Assembly (NCBI GenBank): GCA_011522725.1
Contig: WTIL01000004.1
Location: forward strand, 3,220-40,378
Direction: 5' to 3'
DNA: 37,159 nucleotides
Origin: Rhodospirillaceae bacterium
GTDB taxonomy: Bacteria; Pseudomonadota; Alphaproteobacteria; Puniceispirillales; Puniceispirillaceae
Shown here: positions 9,294 through 17,216 of the stretch, piece by piece
Numbering within the stretch: position 1 is the first letter of the stretch
Layout: the number at the start of each line of letters is the position of its first letter
Made by a program: the position numbers and the translations under genes
Notes under the pieces: generated by a model
What the model was told of the DNA's origin: nothing
The model's database searches: none
The model's input: the letters and a program-made list of their open reading frames with translations, nothing else

Positions 9294-10112
9294 ATGAGTT
9301 CATCGGATTTCGACAAGATGGCGGAGCTTGAACGGCAGATGGCAGGAAGCCAGGAGCCGGAGAATGCGCGACCGCGCCTCGTGTCCCATACCGAGGGCCT
9401 GGTCGCCAGCGGCATCGGCAAAAGTTTCAACAAGAAGCGCGTCGTGCGCAACGTGTCGATGCAGCTCCGCCGTGGCGAGGCTGTAGGCCTGCTGGGGCCC
9501 AACGGCGCCGGCAAGACCACTACCTTCCATATCCTTGTTGGCCTTCTTCCCGCCGACGAGGGCAACGTGCAACTGGACGGCAACGACATCACCGGACTGC
9601 CGGTGTTCCAGAGGGCGCGTCTCGGCCTTGGATACCTCCCGCAGGAATCGAGCATTTTCCGCGGCCTTACGGTGGAACAGAACATCCGTGCCGTGCTGGA
9701 GACGACCGACGGCACCAAGAGCGACCACGACGCCATTCTTGAGGACCTGATGGCCGAGTTTTCAATCTCGCACCTTCGCAACACCTCGTCTGTGAACCTG
9801 TCAGGCGGTGAGCGTCGCCGTCTCGAGATCGCACGGGCCCTGGCGATGCGCCCGACATTTCTTCTTCTCGACGAGCCGCTCGCCGGCATCGACCCGATCG
9901 CGCTTACCGACATTCGAAATCTTATCAGCCAGCTCAAAATGCACGGGCTCGGCGTTCTGATCACCGATCATAACGTTCGCGAGACCCTCGATATCGTCGA
10001 CCGCACCTATATCATCCATGACGGCACTGTGCTGATGGAAGGCACGCCGGACGAGGTGATCGGCCACCACGGGGTCCGCGAGGTGTATCTCGGCGACCGT
10101 TTCACCATCTGA
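9294..10112 (+). CDS. lptB: LPS export ABC transporter ATPase LptB
   Basis: A complete ABC ATPase of 272 residues. The Walker A is GPNGAGKT (68-75), the Q-loop is YLPQESSIFRGLTVEQN (the LptB signature), the ABC signature is LSGGERRR, Walker B is FLLLDEP and the H-loop His is in VLITDHNVRETL. It powers extraction of lipopolysaccharide by LptBFG. It has about 33 extra residues before the usual LptB start (GLVASGIGKSF), which look polar and unstructured. No strong ribosome site precedes ATG 9294, and a short ATG frame (9285-9296) overlaps it, so a later start at 9318 or 9339 is possible. The usual downstream genes rpoN and hpf are absent; ptsN comes next. Confidence 0.93.
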   Translation: MSSSDFDKMAELERQMAGSQEPENARPRLVSHTEGLVASGIGKSFNKKRVVRNVSMQLRRGEAVGLLGPNGAGKTTTFHILVGLLPADEGNVQLDGNDITGLPVFQRARLGLGYLPQESSIFRGLTVEQNIRAVLETTDGTKSDHDAILEDLMAEFSISHLRNTSSVNLSGGERRRLEIARALAMRPTFLLLDEPLAGIDPIALTDIRNLISQLKMHGLGVLITDHNVRETLDIVDRTYIIHDGTVLMEGTPDEVIGHHGVREVYLGDRFTI

Positions 10113-10142
10113 CCATCGGCCGCCCGGACGCCGCCAAACTGC

Positions 10143-10171
10143 TTGACACCCGGCATGGGCGGCTCTAAGAC
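10143..10171 (+). promoter_or_regulatory. Probable promoter of ptsN
   Basis: A perfect TTGACA at 10143-10148 is followed after 17 bases by TAAGAC (10166-10171), a weak -10 box. Alphaproteobacterial promoters often rely on the TTGAC element, so this is a fair candidate. It would give a leader of about 75 bases before the ptsN ATG. Confidence 0.45.
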
Positions 10172-10254
10172 ACAGCGCTTTCCGGAGTTGGGGACCGAGC
10201 CGCACCGCGGCCTGATAACATCAACCCGGACAAACCGTATCCAGGTGCCCATCA

Positions 10255-10707
10255 ATGACCACAGCTACTTTCACGCCCGATGTCGTGGCGTGCCGCCTTG
10301 CTGCCACCAGCAAGAAACAGCTGCTGCAACAGCTCAGCACCATGGCGGCGGCTCATGCCGGGCTGTGCGACCGCAAGGTTCTGAGCGCGATTATCTCGCG
10401 CGAGAAACTCGGCAGCACCGGGATCGGCAACGGTCTGGCGCTTCCGCATGCGATCCTCGAATCGGCCACGCGTCCGGTGACACTGCTGGCCACGCTTGAG
10501 ACGCCGGTCGACTTCGGCTCGCCTGACAACATGCCGGTCGAAGTAATGGCCCTTGTCCTCGGCGCGGATGAGGACAGCAACGGATACCTGTCCACGGTCA
10601 ACGCCGTGTCGCGGATACTTCACCAAAGACACGCACAGCTCCGCGACGCCAGAAGCGAAGCCGATATCCGCTCCACGCTGGAAGAACCGCAAATCGTTGC
10701 CGCCTGA
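10255..10707 (+). CDS. ptsN: PTS IIA-like nitrogen regulatory protein PtsN
   Basis: A 150-residue EIIA-Ntr protein. The phosphorylated histidine is His65 in GIGNGLALPHA, and the supporting family pattern (REKLGSTGIGNG, then TLETPVDFGSPDNMPVEVMALVLG) is intact. In the nitrogen PTS it receives phosphate from PtsP via HPr (PtsO/PtsH) and regulates potassium transport, sensor kinases and other targets. In most alphaproteobacteria it follows lptB-rpoN-hpf; here it follows lptB directly after 142 bases. It has its own likely promoter and ends at a strong bidirectional terminator, so it is probably monocistronic. Whether a phosphate donor exists in this genome cannot be seen here. Confidence 0.93.
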   Translation: MTTATFTPDVVACRLAATSKKQLLQQLSTMAAAHAGLCDRKVLSAIISREKLGSTGIGNGLALPHAILESATRPVTLLATLETPVDFGSPDNMPVEVMALVLGADEDSNGYLSTVNAVSRILHQRHAQLRDARSEADIRSTLEEPQIVAA

Positions 10708-10766
10708 CAACGCTGCCGGCCCGGCGGCCCGGAGAGGCCGCCCTCCAAACAGTCAGAATCAACGCA

Positions 10767-10799
10767 CAAAAAAACCCGCCGGCAGGCGGGTTGTTTTTT
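10767..10799. terminator. Bidirectional intrinsic terminator between ptsN and tRNA-Ala
   Basis: A perfect 8-bp stem AACCCGCC (10773-10780) / GGCGGGTT (10785-10792) with loop GGCA is followed on + by G and six Ts, and preceded on + by seven As (Ts on the - strand). It can end ptsN transcription rightwards and tRNA-Ala transcription leftwards. Confidence 0.92.
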
Positions 10800-10808
10800 G
10801 AACGAGGT

Positions 10809-10884
<76 letters not shown>

Positions 10885-10926
10885 CCAGTTCTCGTTCGCC
10901 CCGGCGTTTCCGCCGAGGAGCCACTG

Positions 10927-10954
10927 TCTATCCCAGCCGCATGGCCCCGGGCAA
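10927..10954 (-). promoter_or_regulatory. Candidate promoter of tRNA-Ala
   Basis: On the - strand TTGCCC (10949-10954) is followed after 16 bases by GATAGA (10927-10932), placing a transcript start about 35 bases before the tRNA. A perfect TATAAT also occurs on the - strand at 10979-10984, with a poor -35 but an equally usable position about 95 bases upstream. I cannot choose between them. Confidence 0.35.
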
Positions 10955-11031
10955 GTAAAAAATAAGACACCAAACAGGATTATAGAGAAGGTGCCCATAT
11001 GCGCCGGCGAAACGTCTCGCCTCGCGGGGCC

Positions 11032-11418
11032 TTACTCGTCCTCTTCCGGAATCCCGGGAAGGATGTCCTCTTCCCCGTCGAGGTCGTTGCTGATCAGCCC
11101 GGCTCTGTCATCGGCATCCGCGTCGATGTCGTCATCGTCACCGTCGAATTCCATGTCGCTCTCGCCAGAGCTTGCGTCCTCACCGTTATCAGTGGAGATC
11201 GCTTCCTCTTCAGCCTCCTCGTTGGCCGTCTCGGCCGCCGGTTCCTCGGCGGCCTTCGCGCTTTTCGGTGCAGCGCGGCCCCGCCGGCTTCGGATCACTG
11301 CTTCGGGATCGAACTCCGTCTGGCACCCGGGACAGATGATTGGGGTCCTGTTGAAATCATAATAACGCATGCCGCAGGACAGGCATGTACGTTTCAAACC
11401 GAGTTCAGCCTTGGCCAT
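11032..11418 (-). CDS. TIGR02300-family acidic zinc-ribbon protein
   Basis: This is the alphaproteobacteria-specific TIGR02300 (FYDLN-acid) family. The N-terminus MAKAELGLKRTCLSCG, then YYDFNRTPIICPGC, forms a four-cysteine zinc ribbon (Cys-x2-Cys twice). After a short basic stretch (RSRRGRAAPKSAK) the C-terminal two thirds is very acidic and low-complexity (GDDDDIDADADD, ending GIPEEDE). The function of the family is not established. ATG 11418 gives the conserved MAKAELG start and 128 residues; a GTG at 11430 would add four residues. The family motif is slightly changed, with YYDFN instead of FYDLN. It sits between tRNA-Ala and aroA on the opposite strand to aroA, a common arrangement in this class. 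Confidence 0.88.
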   Translation of the reverse strand: MAKAELGLKRTCLSCGMRYYDFNRTPIICPGCQTEFDPEAVIRSRRGRAAPKSAKAAEEPAAETANEEAEEEAISTDNGEDASSGESDMEFDGDDDDIDADADDRAGLISNDLDGEEDILPGIPEEDE

Positions 11419-11583
11419 CAAAATACCCACGCTCTGTACGCGGGAGCCGGGTTGCCAAGCGGCTCGCAGCTCCCATGGTCACATGCGATTTGAAACAAAT
11501 TCTGATGGCTGTCAAAGCAATTCTTGTCGTTGCGCATTTTTCTCGCATCCGGGGAATCCGCAAGCCGAGCCTTACCGGCGAGA

Positions 11584-11613
11584 TTGCCTCGTGCCGGTCA
11601 AGAATGCTATCTG
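11584..11613 (+). promoter_or_regulatory. Possible promoter of aroA-cmk
   Basis: TTGCCT (11584-11589) and TATCTG (11608-11613) are 18 bases apart in the 250-base gap between the divergent TIGR02300 and aroA genes. The -10 match is weak. The rest of this gap holds no recognisable gene or structured RNA. Confidence 0.3.
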
Positions 11614-11679
11614 TTCGCCGAGCGTCACCGAATACCGGTTCCGGGCCGGCGCGCCACCTTGCAAAAGACGGTTTAATCC

Positions 11680-13035
11680 ATGTCAAACGACGACATCCTG
11701 ACACGTTCCGAAACCCTGACATCGGGCCGGCATGATGGCCTGACAGGTCAGTTCGACGTTCCCGGCGACAAATCGATCTCTCACCGCTCTTTCATCCTTG
11801 GCGGCCTTGCCATCGGCACCACACGCGTCACCGGACTTCTGGAAGGCGATGATGTGATGGCGACCGGCCGCGCCATGCAAGCGCTCGGTGCCGGCATCGC
11901 CCGCGACAGCGACGGCAGCTGGACCATAACGGGTGTCGGCACAGCCGGCCTCGTATCGCCCGAGGCGCCGCTCGATCTCGGCAACAGCGGCACCGGCGTG
12001 CGGCTGCTGATGGGTGTTGTCGCCGGCCTGCCGGTAACGGCAACATTCTGCGGCGATGAGTCACTCAGCCGCCGGCCGATGGCGCGGGTCACCGACCCGC
12101 TCGAACTCATGGGCGCCAAGATCACAGCCCGCGACGGCGGACGGCTGCCCGTCACAATCACCGGGGCGCGCACGCCGCTTGCCGCCGACCATGCCAGCAA
12201 GGTGGCCTCGGCACAGATCAAGTCGGCCGTGCTCCTCGCCGGCTTGAACGCGCGCGGCACCAGCGTTGTCCGTGAACCGCACGCATCCCGCGACCATACA
12301 GAATCGATGCTCCGGCATTTTGGCGCGAACGTGCGCCAGCAGGTCGAGGCTGACGGCACCCATGTCGTCGAACTCGAGGGCGAGGCCATGCTGACGGCAT
12401 CCGACGTGGTCGTGCCGCGCGACCCGTCTTCAGCGGCTTTTCCGATGGTGGCGGCCCTCATCACCGAGGGCAGTGACCTGTTGATACCCGGGGTCGGCAT
12501 GAACCCGCTTCGCACAGGCCTGATCACCACGCTTCAGGAAATGGGCGGCGATATCGAGATCAGCAACGAGCGTACCGAGGGCGGCGAGACAGTCGCCGAT
12601 CTTCGTGTTCGCCACAGCCGGCTTCGCGGCATCGATGTTCCGGCCGAACGCGCCGCCTCGATGATCGACGAATATCCGATCCTCGCCGTTGCCGCGACCC
12701 AGGCCGAGGGCACCACCAGAATGCTCGGGGTCGCCGAACTGCGGGTCAAGGAGACCGACCGCATCGCTGTCGTCGCCGAAGGCATCATCGCGGCTGGTGG
12801 CAACGTTACCTATGACGAGGACAGCATGAGCGTGACCGGCAGCCCGGTCGCAGGCGGCATGAGCATCGATTCGCAACATGACCACCGGATCGCGATGTCC
12901 TTCCTCACACTCGGCATGGTGTCCGCAGAGCCGATCACCGTCACCGGCTGCATGACGATCAACACCAGCTTCCCCGGCTTTGCCGCCAGCATGAATGGCT
13001 GCGGCGCGGCGCTGGCCAGTGTCGGTGACGCATGA
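11680..13035 (+). CDS. aroA: 3-phosphoshikimate 1-carboxyvinyltransferase (EPSP synthase)
   Basis: A 451-residue EPSP synthase that joins phosphoenolpyruvate to shikimate-3-phosphate in aromatic amino acid synthesis. The PEP/S3P-binding PGDKSISHRS starts at residue 28. The loop LDLGNSGTGVRLLMG, LSRRPMARV, SAQIKSAVLLAGL, the catalytic Asp-Glu region (RVKETDRI) and the C-terminal DHRIAMSFLTLG are all present. The length and the GDKSISHR / GTGVRL pattern point to the class II group common in alphaproteobacteria, yet the loop keeps Gly where the tolerant CP4 enzyme has Ala. Its stop overlaps the cmk start in an ATGA, so the two are coupled. The aroA-cmk-rpsA order is typical. Confidence 0.95.
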   Translation: MSNDDILTRSETLTSGRHDGLTGQFDVPGDKSISHRSFILGGLAIGTTRVTGLLEGDDVMATGRAMQALGAGIARDSDGSWTITGVGTAGLVSPEAPLDLGNSGTGVRLLMGVVAGLPVTATFCGDESLSRRPMARVTDPLELMGAKITARDGGRLPVTITGARTPLAADHASKVASAQIKSAVLLAGLNARGTSVVREPHASRDHTESMLRHFGANVRQQVEADGTHVVELEGEAMLTASDVVVPRDPSSAAFPMVAALITEGSDLLIPGVGMNPLRTGLITTLQEMGGDIEISNERTEGGETVADLRVRHSRLRGIDVPAERAASMIDEYPILAVAATQAEGTTRMLGVAELRVKETDRIAVVAEGIIAAGGNVTYDEDSMSVTGSPVAGGMSIDSQHDHRIAMSFLTLGMVSAEPITVTGCMTINTSFPGFAASMNGCGAALASVGDA

Positions 13036-13670
13036 TTATCGCCGTCGATGGCTCGGCCGCCAGCGGCAAGGGTACTCTGGCCAAGCGACTGGCCCTGCAT
13101 TTCGATCTTGCCCATCTGGATACGGGATCACTGTACCGCGCCCTTGGGCTGCATCTGCTGAGATCAGGCGTAACCGCTGAAAACGCAGAAGAAAACAAGG
13201 CGGCTGCCGCAGTCGCGAGCCTCGATCCGGGACTTGCGGATTCCCCCGAAATACGGACCGATGCCGTGGCCGGCATGGCGTCCGTCATCGCCGCGATGCC
13301 TGCCGTGCGGAGCGCCTTTACCACATTGCAGCGCGATTTTGCGACGGACCCGCCGCATGGCGGCGGCGCGGTTCTTGACGGCCGTGACATCGGCAGCGTG
13401 ATCCTCCCCGACGCCGACTTCAAATTCTTCATCGACGCCGATCTGGAAGTGCGCGCGGACCGCCGCACCCGGGAGTTGCAAGCCAAGGGACAATCCGTTA
13501 TGTTCCGCGACGTTCTCGAGGACATGCGCGATCGTGACAGGCGCGACCGGGAACGCACGACGGCTCCGCTCAAGGCGGCCGACGACGCGTTCGTTATCGA
13601 CACCTCCACGATGGACGCGGACAGGGTCTTCACCCTGGCCGTCGACCACATCGCCAGACCCTCGGAATAA
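13032..13670 (+). CDS. cmk: Cytidylate kinase
   Basis: A 212-residue NMP kinase that phosphorylates CMP and dCMP. The P-loop is DGSAASGKGTLAKRL near the N-terminus, with DTGSLYRALGLH as the CMP-binding segment. VLDGRDIGSVILPDADFKFFIDA and the Arg-rich lid (RRTRELQAKG, RDRRDRERTTAPLK) complete the family signature. It starts within the aroA stop codon (ATGA overlap) and is followed by a 244-base untranslated stretch before rpsA. Confidence 0.95.
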   Translation: MIIAVDGSAASGKGTLAKRLALHFDLAHLDTGSLYRALGLHLLRSGVTAENAEENKAAAAVASLDPGLADSPEIRTDAVAGMASVIAAMPAVRSAFTTLQRDFATDPPHGGGAVLDGRDIGSVILPDADFKFFIDADLEVRADRRTRELQAKGQSVMFRDVLEDMRDRDRRDRERTTAPLKAADDAFVIDTSTMDADRVFTLAVDHIARPSE

Positions 13671-13914
13671 AGACGGGGCGCACGGACAACTGGACAGCCG
13701 TGCATCCCAATCAAAACCTGGAACCGCTGGCGGCAAATCAACCATTCGCCTCCAAAGACCCGGCCCGGGTTTCCGATATCGGCACGACGCTTTTCAAAAG
13801 CGGCCGCGGAAACCGTGTTCAGCTCGTCCGGCCCTCATCGCCAGCTGAGGACATCATCTGCCCGTGCGCGCCAACCGTCGGCACAGGCACCAGAAGGCGA
13901 AAACGGAGATTTAT
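13671..13914 (+). other. cmk-rpsA intergenic region / rpsA leader
   Basis: No separate gene is convincing here. A GTG frame at 13864 runs into rpsA, but TTG 13915 is the better start. The region includes an inverted repeat CGCTTTT-C-AAAAGCG at 13788-13802 and GC-rich dyads nearby. In other bacteria the rpsA leader binds S1 for self-repression, and a similar role is possible. No clear promoter is seen. Confidence 0.45.
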
Positions 13915-15633
13915 TTGACATCCGAAAACACCAGTGCGGCTGACGCCGCAACCGAAAACTTTGCCGATCTTCTCGCCGAGAGCTTTGGCGAGAACACCAA
14001 CATCGAAGGTAGCGTCGTTCGCGGCTTCGTCATCGGCATGGAGGGCGACGCCGTCATCATCGATGTCGGCCTGAAGTCAGAGGGCCGCGTTCCGCTGAAG
14101 GAACTGACGACGCCCGGCCAGGAGCCCGACGTCAATATCGGCGACGAGATCGAAGTCTATGTCGAGCGCATGGAAGACAAGAATGGCCAGGCCATGCTGT
14201 CGCGCGAAAAGGCACGTCGCGAAGAAGCATGGGGCGTTCTCGAGGCATCCTTCGAGAAGCAGGAGCGCGTCACCGGCGTGATCTTCGGCAAGGTCAAGGG
14301 CGGCTTTACCGTCGACCTGTCCGGCGCCACCGCCTTCCTTCCGGGAAGCCAGGTGGACATCCGCCCGGTCCGTGACCTCGGCCCGCTCATGGGCACTCCG
14401 CAACCGTTCCAGATCCTCAAGATCGACCGCCGCCGCGGCAACATCGTTGTCTCGCGCCGCGCCGTTCTGGAAGAATCCCGCGCCGAAGCCCGGTCCGAGC
14501 TGGTCTCGAACCTGCAGGAAGGCCAGGTTCTTCAGGGTGTGGTCAAGAACATCACCGATTACGGTGCGTTCGTCGACCTTGGCGGTGTTGACGGCCTGCT
14601 GCATGTCACCGACATCGCATGGCAGCGCATCAGCCACCCGTCCGAGGCCCTGCAGATCGGCGAGACCGTCGAGGTACAGGTCATCCGCTTCAACCCGGAG
14701 ACCCAGCGTATCTCGCTCGGCATGAAGCAGCTGCAGTCCGACCCGTGGGAGAGCGTCGAGGGCAAGTTCCCGATTGGCTCGAAGCTGGAAGGCCGTGTCA
14801 CCAACATCACCGACTACGGCGCGTTCGTCGAGCTGGAAGCCGGTGTCGAAGGCCTTGTCCACGTCTCGGAAATGAGCTGGACCAAGAAGAACGTCCATCC
14901 TGGCAAGATCGTCTCGACCAGCCAGCAGGTGGAAGTGATGGTTCTCGATGTCGACCTCGGCAAGCGCCGCATCTCGCTTGGTCTCAAGCAGTGCAGCGGC
15001 AACCCGTGGGAAGAGTACAGCGCCGCCAACCCGGCCGGCACCGAGATCGAGGGCGAGATTCGCAACATCACCGAGTTTGGCCTGTTTGTCGGGCTGACCG
15101 AGGAGATCGACGGTCTCGTGCACCTGTCCGACATCAGCTGGGAAGCCACTGGCGAAGCCGCTCTCGAGGGCTTCAACAAGGGCGATATGGTGAAGGCGAA
15201 GATCCTCGATGTCGATATCGACAAGGAGCGCATCTCGCTCGGCATCAAGCAGCTCACCGATGATCCGTATGCCGGCCAGATGGACAGCCATCGCAAGGGC
15301 GAGGTCGTCACCTGTACGGTGACACAGCTTACCGACAACGGCATCGAAGTCAGCGTCGGCGAGTCCCTCACCGGCTTCATCCGCCGTGCGGATCTCAGCC
15401 GCGATCGTGCCGAGCAGCGCGCCGACCGTTTCGCCGTTGGCGAGAAGGTCGATGCGGTGATCACCAATGTCGACAAGAAGAGCCGCAAGCTCACCCTGTC
15501 GATCAAGGCACGCGAGACCGCAGAGGAAAAGCAGGCCGTCGAGGAGTATGGCTCCTCCGACAGCGGTGCAAGCCTCGGCGACATTCTCGGCGCGGCTCTT
15601 GCCAAGCGCGAATCGGACGACGACGACAGCTGA
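13915..15633 (+). CDS. rpsA: 30S ribosomal protein S1
   Basis: With a TTG start at 13915 the protein has 572 residues, close to the family norm. CGGAG lies 6 bases before the TTG, and the following TSENTSAADAATENFADLL resembles S1 N-termini; the GTG at 13864 has no such site and would add a basic tail. Six S1 RNA-binding domains can be counted, beginning near residues 30, 117, 202, 291, 377 and 462. Domains 3 and 4 are very alike (NITDYGAFVDLG and NITDYGAFVELE), also at DNA level. The C-terminus is acidic (RESDDDDS). S1 brings mRNA to the 30S subunit. A strong terminator follows 21 bases after the stop. Confidence 0.95.
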   Translation: MTSENTSAADAATENFADLLAESFGENTNIEGSVVRGFVIGMEGDAVIIDVGLKSEGRVPLKELTTPGQEPDVNIGDEIEVYVERMEDKNGQAMLSREKARREEAWGVLEASFEKQERVTGVIFGKVKGGFTVDLSGATAFLPGSQVDIRPVRDLGPLMGTPQPFQILKIDRRRGNIVVSRRAVLEESRAEARSELVSNLQEGQVLQGVVKNITDYGAFVDLGGVDGLLHVTDIAWQRISHPSEALQIGETVEVQVIRFNPETQRISLGMKQLQSDPWESVEGKFPIGSKLEGRVTNITDYGAFVELEAGVEGLVHVSEMSWTKKNVHPGKIVSTSQQVEVMVLDVDLGKRRISLGLKQCSGNPWEEYSAANPAGTEIEGEIRNITEFGLFVGLTEEIDGLVHLSDISWEATGEAALEGFNKGDMVKAKILDVDIDKERISLGIKQLTDDPYAGQMDSHRKGEVVTCTVTQLTDNGIEVSVGESLTGFIRRADLSRDRAEQRADRFAVGEKVDAVITNVDKKSRKLTLSIKARETAEEKQAVEEYGSSDSGASLGDILGAALAKRESDDDDS

Positions 15634-15654
15634 TATCGCCGTCTCTCAAATCAG

Positions 15655-15692
15655 GCGGGCCAGTGCAAATCGCGCTGGCCCGCTATTTTTTT
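15655..15692 (+). terminator. Intrinsic terminator of rpsA
   Basis: A 9-bp perfect stem GCGGGCCAG (15655-15663) / CTGGCCCGC (15675-15683) is followed by TA and seven Ts (15686-15692). It separates rpsA from the ihfB-trp transcript. Confidence 0.92.
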
Positions 15693-15845
15693 GTCTGAAT
15701 CACGACCGAACCGGCAAATTCGGAACGATTCTCGAGGCAATTTGGCTCCGATTCCACTTGTCGCCGGGGCAATATGGTTGACCTCCTCCCGGTCAGCATG
15801 CAAGGTATCTATCGGAATTTTCTAGTTTTACCTTGGGTGGGGCCA

Positions 15846-16124
15846 GTGACACGTTCTGAACTGATCGCCAGGTTGGCTGCCAAAAACCCTGCGCTGTACC
15901 ATCGGGACATCGAACGTCTCGTCGCCACGATCCTTGACGAGATCGGCGGCGCGCTGGAACGCGGTGACAGGGTGGAACTTCGCGGCTTTGGCGCATTTTC
16001 CGTGCGTGAGCGCAAGGCCCGTGTCGGGCGCAACCCGCGTACCGGCGCAAGCGTCGATGTCGCCGAGAAGAGAGTGCCGTTTTTCAAGATGGGCAAGGGC
16101 ATGCGCGAGCGGCTTAACCGCTGA
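15846..16124 (+). CDS. ihfB: Integration host factor beta subunit
   Basis: A 92-residue DNA-bending protein when started at GTG 15846, giving the family N-terminus (M)[14 protein letters not shown]. The dimer helices continue with [17 protein letters not shown]. The minor-groove arm is [14 protein letters not shown], with the intercalating proline in GRNP, and the end is [13 protein letters not shown]. The frame is open upstream to ATG 15774, but the 24 added residues are unlike any IHF and a purine-rich GGGTGGGG precedes the GTG. The 212 bases after rpsA hold the rpsA terminator and otherwise nothing I can name; no clear promoter was found. It is followed after 11 bases by a LapA-type gene. 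Confidence 0.93.
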   Translation: MTRSELIARLAAKNPALYHRDIERLVATILDEIGGALERGDRVELRGFGAFSVRERKARVGRNPRTGASVDVAEKRVPFFKMGKGMRERLNR

Positions 16125-16135
16125 CGGGCCTTGCG

Positions 16136-16498
16136 ATGAACTTCATCGGCCGCTTCCTCTGGTTGATCCTTACAATTGCCGCCATCAGCCTTGCGATGGT
16201 GTTTGCCGTTTCCAACACACAGCAGGTGACGTTGCAGTTCTGGCCTTTCACCGGCCAGCTGGAGATCGCAGCCTGGGTGCTTGTCATCGGCGCGATGGCG
16301 ACCGGCGCCCTGTTCGGCGGCGGCATTGTCTGGCTCTCGCTTGTCGCGGCGCGCACCCGCAACTGGGCGTTGCAGCGCCGCCTTGGCAAGGCCGAGAAAC
16401 GCGCTGCCACTGCCGAGGACCAGCTTGCGGCCACCAGTGCCGGCACCGGCACCGACCCGAAGCAGCCCGAGCTGCCGCCGTCACGGAGACTGTCATGA
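16136..16498 (+). CDS. lapA: LapA-domain (DUF1049) inner-membrane protein
   Basis: This 120-residue protein has two membrane helices (about 6-26 and 43-66). The LapA-domain signature VFAVSNTQQVTLQFWPF lies between them, followed by a basic cytoplasmic coiled-coil-like tail (RTRNWALQRRLGKAEKRAATAEDQ). In enterobacteria LapA works with LapB in control of LpxC and lipopolysaccharide synthesis. In alphaproteobacteria the domain is often found between ihfB and trpF, as here, without a proven role. Its stop overlaps the trpF start (ATGA). The domain is secure; calling it a true LapA orthologue is less so, because the LapB (TPR) partner is not beside it. Confidence 0.8.
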   Translation: MNFIGRFLWLILTIAAISLAMVFAVSNTQQVTLQFWPFTGQLEIAAWVLVIGAMATGALFGGGIVWLSLVAARTRNWALQRRLGKAEKRAATAEDQLAATSAGTGTDPKQPELPPSRRLS

Positions 16499-17151
16499 CC
16501 GCCGCCGGAGTCGACGTGAAAATCTGTGGCATCCGCACAGCGGATGATTACGACGCCTGCAGGGCCGCCGGAGCGGCTTTCGTCGGCATGGTGTTTTTCC
16601 CGCGCTCGCCGCGGCACCTGTCGATGCAGGAGGCCCGCACCCTCGCCGACCATGCCGACCGTTCGGCCGGAGGGCCGGCGCGCGTGGCCCTCACCGTCGA
16701 TATGGATGATGCCGGGCTTGAGGAAGTTGTCGCGGCCGCGCGCCCGCGGCTGATCCAGCTTCATGGCAGCGAGACCCCGGACCGGGCGGCCGCCATCCGG
16801 GCACGTTTCGGCCTGCCGTTGATCCGTGCCATCCGCGTTGCCGGACCCGAGGATCTCGCCGCCTGCCCCGAATGGGAAGGCATCGCCGACTGGCTGTTGT
16901 TCGACGCCAAGGGCGACCCGGGCGGGCTGCCCGGCGGTACCGGCCATGTGTTCGACTGGACGCTTCTTGCCGACCATGCCGGCAAGACCCGCTGGATGCT
17001 GGCCGGCGGGCTTTCCGTCGACAACATCACCCGCGCCGTCGCCGTGACCGGCGCCACCGCCGTCGACGTGTCGAGCGGCGTGGAATCGGCGCCCGGAAAA
17101 AAGGACGCAGACCGCATTCGCAACTTTGTATCCAGGGCCCAGTTGGGGTAG
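16495..17151 (+). CDS. trpF: Phosphoribosylanthranilate isomerase
   Basis: The enzyme of the third step after anthranilate in tryptophan synthesis, converting PRA to CdRP. It is 218 residues from ATG 16495, which overlaps the lapA stop. The TIM-barrel catalytic residues are Cys11 in VKICGI and Asp137 in LLFDAKGD. Other signatures are GMVFFPRSPRHL, LIQLHGSE, GGTGHVFDW and the phosphate-binding AGGLSVDNI and VDVSSGVES. A longer upstream frame exists but crosses ihfB and lapA and is not used. trpF-trpB-trpA order is typical. Confidence 0.95.
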   Translation: MTAAGVDVKICGIRTADDYDACRAAGAAFVGMVFFPRSPRHLSMQEARTLADHADRSAGGPARVALTVDMDDAGLEEVVAAARPRLIQLHGSETPDRAAAIRARFGLPLIRAIRVAGPEDLAACPEWEGIADWLLFDAKGDPGGLPGGTGHVFDWTLLADHAGKTRWMLAGGLSVDNITRAVAVTGATAVDVSSGVESAPGKKDADRIRNFVSRAQLG

Positions 17152-17216
17152 TTTCATAGCCTTTCCCAACGGGTTATCCCCGCCTGGTGATCCCATCGAC
17201 ACAGTCCGGACGAATC

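Noticed and set aside
14077-15291. 404-codon frame on - opposite rpsA
   Set aside because: Antisense shadow of the repeated S1 domains.
15774-15845. Upstream extension of ihfB from ATG 15774
   Set aside because: The added residues are unlike any IHF beta; GTG 15846 gives the standard N-terminus and has a purine-rich site.
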